Origin: Lacibacter sp. H375
GTDB lineage: Bacteria > Bacteroidota > Bacteroidia > Chitinophagales > Chitinophagaceae
DNA: 64,000 nt
Assembly (NCBI RefSeq): GCF_037892425.1
Contig: NZ_JBBKTT010000001.1
Coordinates: 3,906,001-3,970,000 of the forward strand
Direction of reading: 5' to 3'
Part shown: positions 26,289 to 34,379 of the stretch, piece after piece
Layout of the letters: every line of letters begins with the position of its first letter
Position numbering within the stretch: position 1 is the first letter of the stretch
Made by a program: the position numbers and the translations under genes
Notes under the pieces: generated by a model
The model's database searches: none
Told to the model about the DNA's origin: nothing
Seen by the model: only the letters and a program-made list of their open reading frames with translations

Positions 26289-26357
26289 TTAAGTACCAGT
26301 TCGAATCAGCTTGTCAGATTTTCAAATTGGTGCATTTTTAAATTTTCAAATTGCATT

Positions 26358-26924
26358 ATGGCCATTTTACGTTTCAGGGTTTATTGGGAAGAAGATGATG
26401 CGGTTTACCGTGATGTTGCCATACGGCATACACAGAATTTTAAGGACTTGAATGATGTTATCCTGAAAGCCTATGAATTCGACAATAAACATAAAGCCAC
26501 GTTTCACCGCAGTAATGATCTGTGGCAAAAGGGTCGTGAAATAACATTGGAAAAATATGATAAGGTTTACAAGGTTGATCCGTTGTTGATGGAGGAAACA
26601 AAAATTGGCGGCGAGATACATGAACCTAATCAGAAGTTTATTTACATCTACGATTTCAATAAAAACTGGACTTTCCTTGTTGAGCTGATCAATGTAAGCA
26701 AGGAAGAAAATCCAAAACTTACTTATCCATGCAGTGTTCGTAGTGAAGGTATTGCTCCAAGTCAATATGGAACAAAAGGACTTGTTGGTGATAAGTTAGC
26801 CGAAGTAGAAGAGAAGTATGACCTAGCCGCTGTTGGTGATGGATTTGGTGAAGAAGGTGAAGAAACTGAGAGCGCTGAGGACGCAGAGGAAGGCGGCACA
26901 GAAGAAGAGGATACAGCATTTTGA
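26358..26924 (+). CDS. Plasmid pRiA4b ORF-3-like / IS1096 passenger TnpR-like protein
   Basis: I choose the ATG at 26358 (MAILRFRVYWEEDDAVYRDVAI), where the family match begins; the frame is open from 26286 but the extra residues look non-coding. The 188-residue protein has the pRiA4b ORF-3 fold motifs: a short N-terminal beta-strand, FNDL-like NFKDLNDVILKAYEFDNKHKA, and the YIYDFNKNWTFLVEL segment (normally Y-YDFGD-W-h-i). It ends in a Glu/Gly-rich acidic tail. The family is named after mobile elements, but no transposase or inverted repeats lie near it here. Function is unknown. It has its own probable promoter and precedes miaA by about 60 bp. Confidence 0.8.
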   Translation: MAILRFRVYWEEDDAVYRDVAIRHTQNFKDLNDVILKAYEFDNKHKATFHRSNDLWQKGREITLEKYDKVYKVDPLLMEETKIGGEIHEPNQKFIYIYDFNKNWTFLVELINVSKEENPKLTYPCSVRSEGIAPSQYGTKGLVGDKLAEVEEKYDLAAVGDGFGEEGEETESAEDAEEGGTEEEDTAF

Positions 26925-26983
26925 TATAGGATATGTTATAGATTCACAATTACTGTTGAGTTCTTTACAAACTCATCAACAAC

Positions 26984-27916
26984 ATGAACAAAACGGTTAT
27001 TCTTATTGCAGGACCAACAGCCGTTGGTAAAACAGCAGTTGCCATTCAACTGGCAAAACATTTCCGCACAGAAATAATCTCCGCCGATTCAAGGCAATGT
27101 TTTAAAGAGATCAGCATTGGAGTTGCAAAACCATCTGCCGAAGAATTGAAAGAAGTCAAGCATCACTTCATCAACTCGCATTCCATTCACGAAACAGTTA
27201 CAGCAGCTTCATATGAAAAATATGCGTTGGAGAAAGTTGATGAACTATTTCAACAGCATGATCTTGCTGTAATGGTTGGCGGCACCGGTTTATACATCAA
27301 AGCTTTTTGCGAAGGAATGGATGAAATACCAGCTGTAGATAAAACACTGCGAAACGAACTGCAACAAAACTATCAACAACACAGTATAGAATGGCTGCAG
27401 CAACAACTCCAACAATACGATCCGTTGTTTGCAGCAAAGGGGGAAATGCAAAATCCTCAACGCATGTTACGGGCTCTGGAAGTTGTAAGGTCAACAGGCG
27501 AATCCATTCTTGCATTCAGGAAAGGTGAGCAACAACAACGGAATTTCAACATCATTAAAATAGGTCTTGATTTGCCACGAGAAGAATTATATAACCGCAT
27601 TAACCATCGTGTTGATGTGATGATGAAAGAAGGATTGCAGGAGGAAGCAGAAAAAGTGTATCCGCTTCGTCATCTGAATGCCTTGCAAACAGTTGGGTAT
27701 AGAGAGCTGTTCGATTATTTTGATGGAAACTACACATTGGAAAAAGCAGTGGACAAGATTAAACAAAACTCACGTCATTATGCGAAGCGACAGCTTACCT
27801 GGTTCAGGAGAGATGAAGTAATGAAATGGTTTCATACATCTCAATTGCCGGAGATCATTGAACACGTGTCTCAAAAAATAAAAAACGGGCAATCAACTGG
27901 TGATGCCCGTTCCTGA
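26984..27916 (+). CDS. miaA: tRNA dimethylallyltransferase
   Basis: This 310-residue enzyme transfers dimethylallyl to A37 of tRNAs reading UNN codons. The P-loop GPTAVGKT is at residues 10-17, followed by ISADSRQ(C)F, the GGTGLYIKAF motif and the C-terminal KQNSRHYAKRQLTWFRRD motif. Length is normal. The last codons overlap a hairpin (27884-27911) whose T-rich side points to the minus strand and which appears to terminate the neighbouring porin gene. Confidence 0.97.
   Translation: MNKTVILIAGPTAVGKTAVAIQLAKHFRTEIISADSRQCFKEISIGVAKPSAEELKEVKHHFINSHSIHETVTAASYEKYALEKVDELFQQHDLAVMVGGTGLYIKAFCEGMDEIPAVDKTLRNELQQNYQQHSIEWLQQQLQQYDPLFAAKGEMQNPQRMLRALEVVRSTGESILAFRKGEQQQRNFNIIKIGLDLPREELYNRINHRVDVMMKEGLQEEAEKVYPLRHLNALQTVGYRELFDYFDGNYTLEKAVDKIKQNSRHYAKRQLTWFRRDEVMKWFHTSQLPEIIEHVSQKIKNGQSTGDARS
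27873..27911 (-). terminator. Terminator of the OmpP1-like gene, lying inside the 3' end of miaA
   Basis: Read on the minus strand, TGCCCGTT partners lie at 27911-27904 and 27891-27884 with an inner TCA/TGA extension, followed by TTTTTATTTTTTG. The T tract is on the minus strand only. It overlaps about the last twelve codons of miaA. Confidence 0.75.
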
Positions 27917-27935
27917 TAGTCAGAATATATCGTGT

Positions 27936-29525
27936 TTAAAACTTAAAGCCTACTGTTGCAATGATCTGTCCATTTGAAAGACTATTTTTTGCATAGGGAT
28001 AAGAAGCATCGGTTAATGTGTAAGGCACATGAAAACCACGTCCGAAACTGTGCAGGTAAGCAAGATCAACAAAGAACCCTTTGTCACGGTAACCTACACC
28101 AAGACTCGGTGTCATACGCCAACCTTTTAATTCCTCACCAAATGTATCAGCAAAAAACTCTTTGTTGTAAGGGCTTCCCATAAAGTTAAAACCTGCACGC
28201 ACCATCACTGTTTCAAATTTCAGTTCACCACCAATTCTTGCATTGATCGCCATCTTGTACATATCGTCAATTACATCATTCAATGAGTTGAAATATGCAT
28301 CATCACCATTACCAGTACCTGAATTACTCTTGTAACTCATCATTTTGTAATCAACCAATTCAACATCACCTGTAATAAACGCTTTTTGCTTTGTTACATC
28401 ACTGATCTCACGAAAAACATAAGAAAGACCGAGACCGGCTTTCCACGGTGTGATCATGCGGTAGCTGTACCTGTTCTCATCACCTTCAATTCCTGTAAGA
28501 ATATTTACATCGCCTGTATTGTAGGTGTAAGTTGTGGGTTTACTTGGATCATTATTTACTTTCTTCGAATAGTTCTCAATTTTGCTGGTGATGGAAGCAT
28601 TTGCATAATCTGTAAGTGTAATAATAGAAGGTGAGTGTATGGTTAAACCGATACGGAAATATTCAACCGGTTTAATAATGATGCCTCCCTTAGCATTAAA
28701 ACCACCACCTCTGGTTCCAAGATTTTCAGTAAACGTGAAACTTTCAAAATCATTATCCGTATTACCTGTTCCATCTTTTTCAATAACAGTAGTTTTTCGA
28801 TCATACTGTATAATTGGAATCCCTATTGTGATACCATATAAAAACTTTTCATTCAGGTTCCATGCCATTGCAGCTGCAACTTCACTCATGCCACCTTTTG
28901 TTTCGTAAGCAAAAGACTGATCAAGACTCTTACTGATATCGGCGTTTGTAAAAATGGAATTACCGTTTACATCAATAAGGTAAGATTCGTATGCCTGGCT
29001 TGCGCCCAGCGGAAAACGGCTACGAATATCATCAAACGAAGTATAGCCACTCCGTACAATTTCTTCAAGCCATTTTTCAGAATAAGAACTGTTTAAATTT
29101 TTCCCTCCATATGTAAACTTCGAATTGAAATTGGCTGATTGGTTTACTGCAAGGGAGAAAGTTGTATTTTTTAAATTGCTGCTGCGAAAGCGATTACCAA
29201 AACTAAATATAACACCACTCGTTCCTCCTGTGAATTTACTTTTAGTGCCTTTGGTGGTTAAATCGTTATAATCTGTTTTAAGCGAATTGAAATTAAAGCC
29301 CGGTGTAAGTACAATTTCATTTGTTTTGAATTGACCCAAACCTGCCGGGTTAATAAACGCTGAACTGATATCGCCACCAAGTGAAATATTAGTACTGCCA
29401 ATTGATTGCAAACGGGCTGATCCTGCTGATGTTTGGTAAGAATAGCGTAGGGCATCAAATACATCCTGAGCAAAACTGAATTGGATAAAACACACAGCTA
29501 TTCCTGTTATGAAAATTCTTTTCAT
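27936..29525 (-). CDS. OmpP1/FadL/TodX-family outer-membrane transporter
   Basis: This 529-residue protein has a signal peptide ending near FSFAQ. It shows the N-terminal FadL-like segment ARLQSIGSTNISLGGDISSAFINPAGLG, the conserved NPAG plug region of the OmpP1 family, then a beta-barrel ending in an aromatic strand (ATVGFKF). The family passes hydrophobic compounds such as long-chain fatty acids through the outer membrane. It follows the low-complexity lipoprotein gene by 35 bp and is probably in the same transcript. It is convergent with miaA. Confidence 0.9.
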   Translation of the reverse strand: MKRIFITGIAVCFIQFSFAQDVFDALRYSYQTSAGSARLQSIGSTNISLGGDISSAFINPAGLGQFKTNEIVLTPGFNFNSLKTDYNDLTTKGTKSKFTGGTSGVIFSFGNRFRSSNLKNTTFSLAVNQSANFNSKFTYGGKNLNSSYSEKWLEEIVRSGYTSFDDIRSRFPLGASQAYESYLIDVNGNSIFTNADISKSLDQSFAYETKGGMSEVAAAMAWNLNEKFLYGITIGIPIIQYDRKTTVIEKDGTGNTDNDFESFTFTENLGTRGGGFNAKGGIIIKPVEYFRIGLTIHSPSIITLTDYANASITSKIENYSKKVNNDPSKPTTYTYNTGDVNILTGIEGDENRYSYRMITPWKAGLGLSYVFREISDVTKQKAFITGDVELVDYKMMSYKSNSGTGNGDDAYFNSLNDVIDDMYKMAINARIGGELKFETVMVRAGFNFMGSPYNKEFFADTFGEELKGWRMTPSLGVGYRDKGFFVDLAYLHSFGRGFHVPYTLTDASYPYAKNSLSNGQIIATVGFKF

Positions 29526-29560
29526 ATTACAATGTATTTCCTGAGAAATAAGGTCATGAA

Positions 29561-30355
29561 TTAATTACGACGGCCGCCTGATGAGCTTCCACTTTTACTT
29601 GAAGAAGAGGAACCTGAAGACGAACTGTTGCTGCTGCTGTTTGAGCCACTGCTGAATGTTCTGCTGCTTCCGCCGGAAGAGCTTGAATTGTTGCTGTTGC
29701 CAAACAAGCGGCTGCTCGATTCCCTGCCTCCACTGTAAGAGTTGTTGTTACTTCCACCAAAGAAACCTGTACGTCTTGTTGAGTTGCTGTTGTTACCGTA
29801 GTAACGACTGCCACTGTTCGACGTTGAAGTTTTTCCGTAGTTGAAGTTAGTGCCGGCATTCGGGAAACGCTGAATCGGAGCCGAGTAGCGGATACCGGTG
29901 CTGTACTTCGGTGCGGCAGGGCCTGAAATAACGATCAGGTTATTGCTGCCGGGTATGCAGATAAAAGGAGAGTTCCAGCTGTTGTAGTAACCGCCATAAC
30001 CGTGGGTATTCCATGCCCATGAGTTGTAAGGATTACTCCAGGTGTTCCAACCCCAGGTATTGTAAGGATTGTTCCATGTATTCCAGCCCCAGCTGTTATA
30101 ACGTGGAGTGTTCCAGTAAATATCATCGTCAAAACGGAAACGTGGGTCACGGATCTGTTGGCGTAAACGACGGTCGTCTAAATTGCGATCATTGTAAGAA
30201 ACTCGGTCATCTTCATCACGGTCAACCTGCACATAGGTTTCATTTACACGGCCGGGTGAATAATAAACGTCATCAGGAGTTTGTCCTGTGCGATAGGTGG
30301 CGCAGGAGGTCATTCCTGCAGCGATCAAACCGATAAGTAAAATTCTGGTTACCAT
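29561..30355 (-). CDS. Low-complexity lipoprotein with WNTWNNPYN repeats and a Ser/Asn/Gly-rich tail
   Basis: This 264-residue protein has a lipobox (GMTSC, Cys18). An acidic, arginine-rich segment (residues about 40-80) is followed by tandem NSWGWNTWNNPYN-type repeats (about 88-135), then a long Ser/Asn/Gly-rich tail (about 190-264) ending in GGRRN. The W-N-x-W-x-N-P-Y-N unit occurs about three times. Similar proteins of unknown function exist in Bacteroidota, but I know no role. It is probably outer-membrane attached and co-transcribed with the OmpP1-like gene. Confidence 0.8.
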   Translation of the reverse strand: MVTRILLIGLIAAGMTSCATYRTGQTPDDVYYSPGRVNETYVQVDRDEDDRVSYNDRNLDDRRLRQQIRDPRFRFDDDIYWNTPRYNSWGWNTWNNPYNTWGWNTWSNPYNSWAWNTHGYGGYYNSWNSPFICIPGSNNLIVISGPAAPKYSTGIRYSAPIQRFPNAGTNFNYGKTSTSNSGSRYYGNNSNSTRRTGFFGGSNNNSYSGGRESSSRLFGNSNNSSSSGGSSRTFSSGSNSSSNSSSSGSSSSSKSGSSSGGRRN

Positions 30356-30366
30356 GATGTTTTGAA

Positions 30367-30399
30367 TTTGAGGTTTGTAATGTGAAGTTACTACTTTTG
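30367..30399 (+). promoter_or_regulatory. Probable proS promoter
   Basis: TTTG at 30367-30370, 21 nt of spacing and TACTTTTG at 30392-30399 fit the Bacteroidota promoter form. It would give a leader of about 105 nt before the proS start at 30512. Confidence 0.5.
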
Positions 30400-30511
30400 C
30401 AACTTCGTGTATAGCTCGTACTATATTTTAACAAATGACAAGCCACAGGCACATTTTCGTTGCGGGATGGCTGTTAAAGTAACTCTAAACAATACATAAA
30501 GGAACAGAACA

Positions 30512-31987
30512 ATGGCTGAGGCAATTACTACCCGGGAGAAGGACTATTCGCAATGGTATAACGATCTTATTCTGAAAGGCGGTTTGGCCGATTATTCGGC
30601 TGTTCGTGGTTGCATGGTGATCAAGCCATATGGCTTTGCGCTTTGGGAAAACATGCGTGACCAGTTAGATAAGATGTTTAAAGAAACCGGGCATGTAAAT
30701 GCGTACTTCCCGTTGTTTATCCCCAAGAGCTTTTTGAGTAAAGAAGCCGCACATGTGGAAGGTTTTGCCAAGGAATGTGCGGTGGTAACACATTATCGTT
30801 TGAAGAATGATCCAAACGGCGGTGGCATTGTGGTGGATCCTGATGCTAAGCTGGAAGAAGAACTGATCGTTCGCCCAACATCTGAAACAATTATCTGGAA
30901 TACATACAAAGACTGGATCCAATCTTACCGTGATCTTCCATTGCTCATCAACCAGTGGGCCAATGTGGTTCGTTGGGAAATGCGTACCCGTTTGTTTTTG
31001 CGTACTGCTGAGTTTCTATGGCAGGAAGGTCATACCGCTCATGCAACGGCAGAAGAAGCAGTTGTTGAAACAAAGAAGATGCTGGATGTGTATGCCGAGT
31101 TTGCAGAAGAGTGGATGGCAGTACCTGTGATAAAAGGTGTAAAAACGCCCAATGAGCGTTTTGCCGGAGCTGAAGACACGTATTGCATAGAAGCATTGAT
31201 GCAGGATGGCAAAGCGTTGCAGGCTGGTACGTCGCATTTCCTCGGGCAGAACTTTGCCAAGGCATTTGATGTGAAGTTCAGTAATAAACAAAACGAACTG
31301 GAATATGTGTGGGCTACCAGTTGGGGCGTAAGTACAAGATTGATCGGTGGATTGGTGATGGCGCATAGCGACGACCAGGGGTTGATCCTTCCTCCCAAGA
31401 TCGCTCCGTTACAGGTGGTGATCGTACCTATTCATAAAGGTGAAGAACAATTGAATGCGATCACTGAAAAAGTGAACGTGCTGACTGCAGAATTAAAAGC
31501 ATTGGGTGTTCGTGTAAAATATGATAACAGTGATAATGCAAGACCAGGCTGGAAATTTGCGGAGCATGAATTGAAAGGTGTACCTATACGTGTTGCAATT
31601 GGTGGGCGTGACCTGGAGAACAATACTGCTGAAGTTGCCCGTCGTGATGAAAAAACAAAATCTACAGTAGGCATGGATGGCTTGGGTAAATACCTGCATG
31701 CATTGCTTGACGAGATACAGCAGAACATGTTCAACAAAGCAAAAGCATTTCGTGACAGTCACATCACAAAAGTTGACACATGGGATGAGTTTATTTCAAC
31801 TTTGGAAAAGAAAGGCGGATTTGTTTCAGCACATTGGGATGGCACAGCAGAAACTGAAGAAGAGATCAAAACAAAAACAAAAGCAACCATCCGATGTATT
31901 CCTTTGAATAATGAACAGGAAGAAGGGAAGTGTATTCTTACCGGCAAACCATCAAAGGAAAGAGTATTGTTTGCGTTGGCGTATTAA
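30512..31987 (+). CDS. proS: Prolyl-tRNA synthetase, archaeal/eukaryote-like type without an editing insertion
   Basis: This 491-residue class II aminoacyl-tRNA synthetase has motif 1 near [16 protein letters not shown], motif 2 in [21 protein letters not shown], motif 3 with [20 protein letters not shown], an anticodon-binding domain ([32 protein letters not shown]), and the extra C-terminal domain ending in ALAY. The length and C-terminal extension mark the short type (ProS type 3) usual in Bacteroidota, rather than the E. coli type with the INS editing domain. Confidence 0.97.
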   Translation: MAEAITTREKDYSQWYNDLILKGGLADYSAVRGCMVIKPYGFALWENMRDQLDKMFKETGHVNAYFPLFIPKSFLSKEAAHVEGFAKECAVVTHYRLKNDPNGGGIVVDPDAKLEEELIVRPTSETIIWNTYKDWIQSYRDLPLLINQWANVVRWEMRTRLFLRTAEFLWQEGHTAHATAEEAVVETKKMLDVYAEFAEEWMAVPVIKGVKTPNERFAGAEDTYCIEALMQDGKALQAGTSHFLGQNFAKAFDVKFSNKQNELEYVWATSWGVSTRLIGGLVMAHSDDQGLILPPKIAPLQVVIVPIHKGEEQLNAITEKVNVLTAELKALGVRVKYDNSDNARPGWKFAEHELKGVPIRVAIGGRDLENNTAEVARRDEKTKSTVGMDGLGKYLHALLDEIQQNMFNKAKAFRDSHITKVDTWDEFISTLEKKGGFVSAHWDGTAETEEEIKTKTKATIRCIPLNNEQEEGKCILTGKPSKERVLFALAY

Positions 31988-32010
31988 GATTTCACACAAC
32001 TATAAAACGG

Positions 32011-32040
32011 AAAGCATGGCTGTTACGGTCATGCTTTTTT
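32011..32040 (+). terminator. Terminator after proS
   Basis: AAAGCATG at 32011-32018 pairs with CATGCTTT at 32030-32037, with an 11-nt loop and a run of six T at 32035-32040. Confidence 0.85.
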
Positions 32041-32042
32041 GA

Positions 32043-32074
32043 TTTGAAAATATTCCCGGCGCATTGTATGTTTG
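32043..32074 (+). promoter_or_regulatory. Promoter for the DUF2752 / CCC-motif gene group
   Basis: TTTG at 32043-32046, 20 nt of spacing and TATGTTTG at 32067-32074 match the Bacteroidota consensus well. The -7 element ends 4 nt before the ATG at 32079, so the transcript may be nearly leaderless. Confidence 0.65.
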
Positions 32075-32078
32075 GAGA

Positions 32079-32417
32079 ATGCAAACATTTCTTTTAACCA
32101 GCTTTTATGCCGAAGCCGTTTTATGGCTGGAAAGAAATTTGCTGACCTGCCCAAGTAAAAAATTTCTGCATATTGAATGCCCCGGTTGCGGTATGCAACG
32201 AAGCTTTATTGCTTTAATGAAAGGCGATTTTGCAGGCAGCTTTGAATTATACCCCGCAGCTATTCCCATGCTGTTACTTTTTTGTTTCCTGCTGCTGCAT
32301 TTATTCTTGAAGTTTAAGAACGGCGGAAAAATCCTCATGATACTATACATTTTTTGTGCAACAATTATTGCTGTACATTATATTTACAAAATTGCGACTC
32401 ACCAAAACTTAACTTAA
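32079..32417 (+). CDS. DUF2752 small membrane protein
   Basis: I choose the ATG at 32079, since the frame upstream opens only with a TTG (32064) that lies on the promoter element. The 112-residue protein has the DUF2752 signature with ECPGCGMQRSFIALMKGDFAGSFELYPAA and two or three hydrophobic helices. The paired cysteines in CPGCG are conserved in the family, whose function is unknown. The stop codon overlaps the start of the next gene (TAATG), suggesting translational coupling. Confidence 0.85.
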   Translation: MQTFLLTSFYAEAVLWLERNLLTCPSKKFLHIECPGCGMQRSFIALMKGDFAGSFELYPAAIPMLLLFCFLLLHLFLKFKNGGKILMILYIFCATIIAVHYIYKIATHQNLT

Positions 32418-32743
32418 TGGAACAAAATCAGCCCGACTATTTGACCCCGAACCCTCACCAAGTATTACCATCCTTACCCAATGCAACAGCAGTATTAGTA
32501 TTAGGTATTTTATCAATTGTTGTTTGTTTTATTACAGGAATTATTGCATTGGTACTTGCCAACAAAGATCTGGCCTTGTATAATGCCAATCCCGGTGCTT
32601 ACAGCTCATCTTCACTAAGCAATATTAAAACCGGTAAAATTTGTGCCATTGTTGGTATTTGTTTGCAGCTGGTAGGACTTATTATTTATATCATTTTCAT
32701 TGTAGCTATATTTTCAAGTATACCTTCAAACGAATTCAGATAA
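32417..32743 (+). CDS. CCC-motif-type small membrane protein, copy 1
   Basis: The 108-residue protein starts at the ATG in TAATG (32417). It has two hydrophobic helices. The first begins PNATAVLVLGILSIVVC, followed by NKDLALYNANPGAY, then the second helix (KTGKICAIVGICLQLVGLIIYI). It is a close paralogue of the next two genes. Like copy 2, its first helix is about nine residues shorter than that of copy 3. Related small DUF4190-like proteins are common in Bacteroidota; role unknown. Confidence 0.85.
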   Translation: MEQNQPDYLTPNPHQVLPSLPNATAVLVLGILSIVVCFITGIIALVLANKDLALYNANPGAYSSSSLSNIKTGKICAIVGICLQLVGLIIYIIFIVAIFSSIPSNEFR

Positions 32744-32764
32744 TTTATAACCAAAACCATCAAA

Positions 32765-33073
32765 ATGGAGCAATCGCAACAACCACAATTTCAGCAACCC
32801 TTGCCTAACGCTACGGCCGTACTTGTGTTAGGAATTCTTTCAATTGTTGTTTGTTTTATCACCGGAATTATTGCATTGGTGATGTCGAAAAAAGACATGG
32901 CACTTTATGCTGCTAATCCCGGAGCTTACACAGAAGCATCTTATAGGAATTTGAAGGCCGGACGTATTTGCGCAATTATTGGAATCGTGCTGCAGTGCCT
33001 GGGCATTCTTTTTTATATTCTTATGGCTGTAATTTTTGTAGGTGCTATAGGTGCATCTGGAGGATTTAATTAG
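32765..33073 (+). CDS. CCC-motif-type small membrane protein, copy 2
   Basis: This 102-residue paralogue of the neighbouring genes has a Gln/Pro-rich N-terminus (MEQSQQPQFQQP), then PNATAVLVLGILSIVVC, KKDMALYAANPGAYTEASYRNLKAGRICAIIG and a second helix. It is 21 bp after copy 1 and 31 bp before copy 3. The three genes look like tandem duplications in one operon. Confidence 0.85.
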   Translation: MEQSQQPQFQQPLPNATAVLVLGILSIVVCFITGIIALVMSKKDMALYAANPGAYTEASYRNLKAGRICAIIGIVLQCLGILFYILMAVIFVGAIGASGGFN

Positions 33074-33104
33074 TCCATTCATAACCATAAAACCAACTTT
33101 AAAC

Positions 33105-33458
33105 ATGGATCAACTTCAGCAACAACCACAGCAACCTTTGCCAAATGCAACAGGTGTGCTTGTACTTGGTATTTTATCAATTGTACTTTGTTTGTGTTAC
33201 GGTATTATCGGTCTTATCCTTGGTATTATAGCACTCGTTCTTGCAGCTAAGAGTAAAAAACTTTATGCCGATGCTCCGGAGTTATACACACAAGCCAGTT
33301 ATAAGAACGTAAATGCAGGCAGAATATGTGCCATTATTGGCGTTATTCTATCGGTAATTTATATCGCTTATGTGATTTTCATCATCAGCGTTGTTGGTTT
33401 CGAAAACCTCGGCAACCCAACAGAAATGATGCGAAGAATACAGGAATTACAAAAATAA
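33105..33458 (+). CDS. CCC-motif-type small membrane protein, copy 3
   Basis: I choose the ATG at 33105 (MDQLQQQPQQPLPNATGV), aligning with copies 1 and 2; the frame opens upstream at 33051 inside copy 2. The 117-residue protein has the longer first helix (SIVLCLCYGIIGLILGIIALVLAAKSKKLY), which keeps the Cys-rich CLCYG segment missing in the other two, and the conserved YTQASYKNVNAGRICAIIG. A bidirectional terminator follows. Confidence 0.85.
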   Translation: MDQLQQQPQQPLPNATGVLVLGILSIVLCLCYGIIGLILGIIALVLAAKSKKLYADAPELYTQASYKNVNAGRICAIIGVILSVIYIAYVIFIISVVGFENLGNPTEMMRRIQELQK

Positions 33459-33473
33459 AATGTTGGTAATTTT

Positions 33474-33506
33474 AAAAAGCCGCTTCAGTTGAAGCGGCTT
33501 TTTTTA
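33474..33506 (+). terminator. Bidirectional terminator between the CCC-motif genes and the RDD gene
   Basis: AAAAAGCCGCTTCA at 33474-33487 and TGAAGCGGCTTTTT at 33490-33503 form a 14-bp perfect stem with A and T runs on either side. It abuts the stop codon of the minus-strand RDD gene (33504-33506), so it can serve both directions. Confidence 0.9.
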
Positions 33507-34286
33507 TTCTTTTGTTGCGAGGTAATTATAATCGGCGATCAACTGTTGAAGAAACATATCTACTTCCATGTCTGTTTCTATCTGCAGAACAGTTTTGATT
33601 CGCCCGGCAATGCGATGAGCTGTTTCAAAATTGTTGCGCTTATACGTATCATTCAACACTGTTTTAATGGTATTGATATCACGGTCACTCAATTTCAACA
33701 CCTGGGGAAACTTTACGATATAATCTTTCTGGGTAATTTCCATGAACACCGTGTCATGAATGGAACTTTGGATACGTGTATTTACAATTACCGTGTTGGC
33801 AGCAAGATCACCTAAGCGTTGATTATTGGCAGTAACAGCAATAATGATGATGACAATAACACCAAACATTCCAACAAAGATCAATTGCAAAAGGATCCAG
33901 AAACCGGGATAGACGAATGAAAATACCAATGGCCATTCCCAAACACGAAAGAACCAGCGCAAAAGGTATTGACTGATGGTAGGGTCCCCGCCATCCAAAC
34001 TCATTACACGAATACCCATTGCCATTTTTCCAAGGCTCTGCCCATGAAAAAGAATTTCGAACACAGGATGATAGAGCAGGAGCGGAACGGATATCGCAAG
34101 AATATCAACCCCTGTCGCAAAACTTCCTTCCAGCCTTACACCATCATATAATACAAAACGCATAAACATGGCATAAGCCACCATGATCATCAAATCAAGA
34201 AAATATGCCAGCAACCGCTTGAAGAAAGGAGCAATTTCAAATTCAAGTGAAATATTAAAGGGTGTGCTGATCTGTACGTTTGACAT
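33504..34286 (-). CDS. RDD-family membrane protein
   Basis: This 260-residue protein has the RDD domain at about residues 20-165: APFFKRLLAYFLDLMIMVAYAMFM, HGQSLGKMAMGIRVMSLDG, several hydrophobic helices, and the closing NNQRLGDLAANTVIV. The C-terminal 80 residues are soluble. RDD proteins are of uncertain transport function and often sit next to SpoIIM/DUF58/MoxR genes, as here, where it diverges from SpoIIM across 93 bp. Confidence 0.9.
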   Translation of the reverse strand: MSNVQISTPFNISLEFEIAPFFKRLLAYFLDLMIMVAYAMFMRFVLYDGVRLEGSFATGVDILAISVPLLLYHPVFEILFHGQSLGKMAMGIRVMSLDGGDPTISQYLLRWFFRVWEWPLVFSFVYPGFWILLQLIFVGMFGVIVIIIIAVTANNQRLGDLAANTVIVNTRIQSSIHDTVFMEITQKDYIVKFPQVLKLSDRDINTIKTVLNDTYKRNNFETAHRIAGRIKTVLQIETDMEVDMFLQQLIADYNYLATKE

Positions 34287-34379
34287 GCGGTTATTTCTGG
34301 TTGTAAAATAAAGGAATAATTTCTTCCACAGTTGGCTGTAATTAAAAATTACTTGGTATTTTCAATTTTCTGACTCACT

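Noticed and set aside
26286-26924. An insertion sequence suggested by the IS1096/pRiA4b family name
   Set aside because: No transposase, terminal inverted repeats or target duplication is visible around the gene.
29554-29859. A Thr/Ala-rich open frame overlapping the low-complexity lipoprotein
   Set aside because: It comes from the repetitive Ser/Asn codons read in another frame; the lipoprotein frame has a signal peptide and lipobox.
30000-30120. Tandem repeats that could look like a CRISPR or satellite array
   Set aside because: They are repeated codons for WNTWNNPYN units inside a coding sequence, with no regular spacers.
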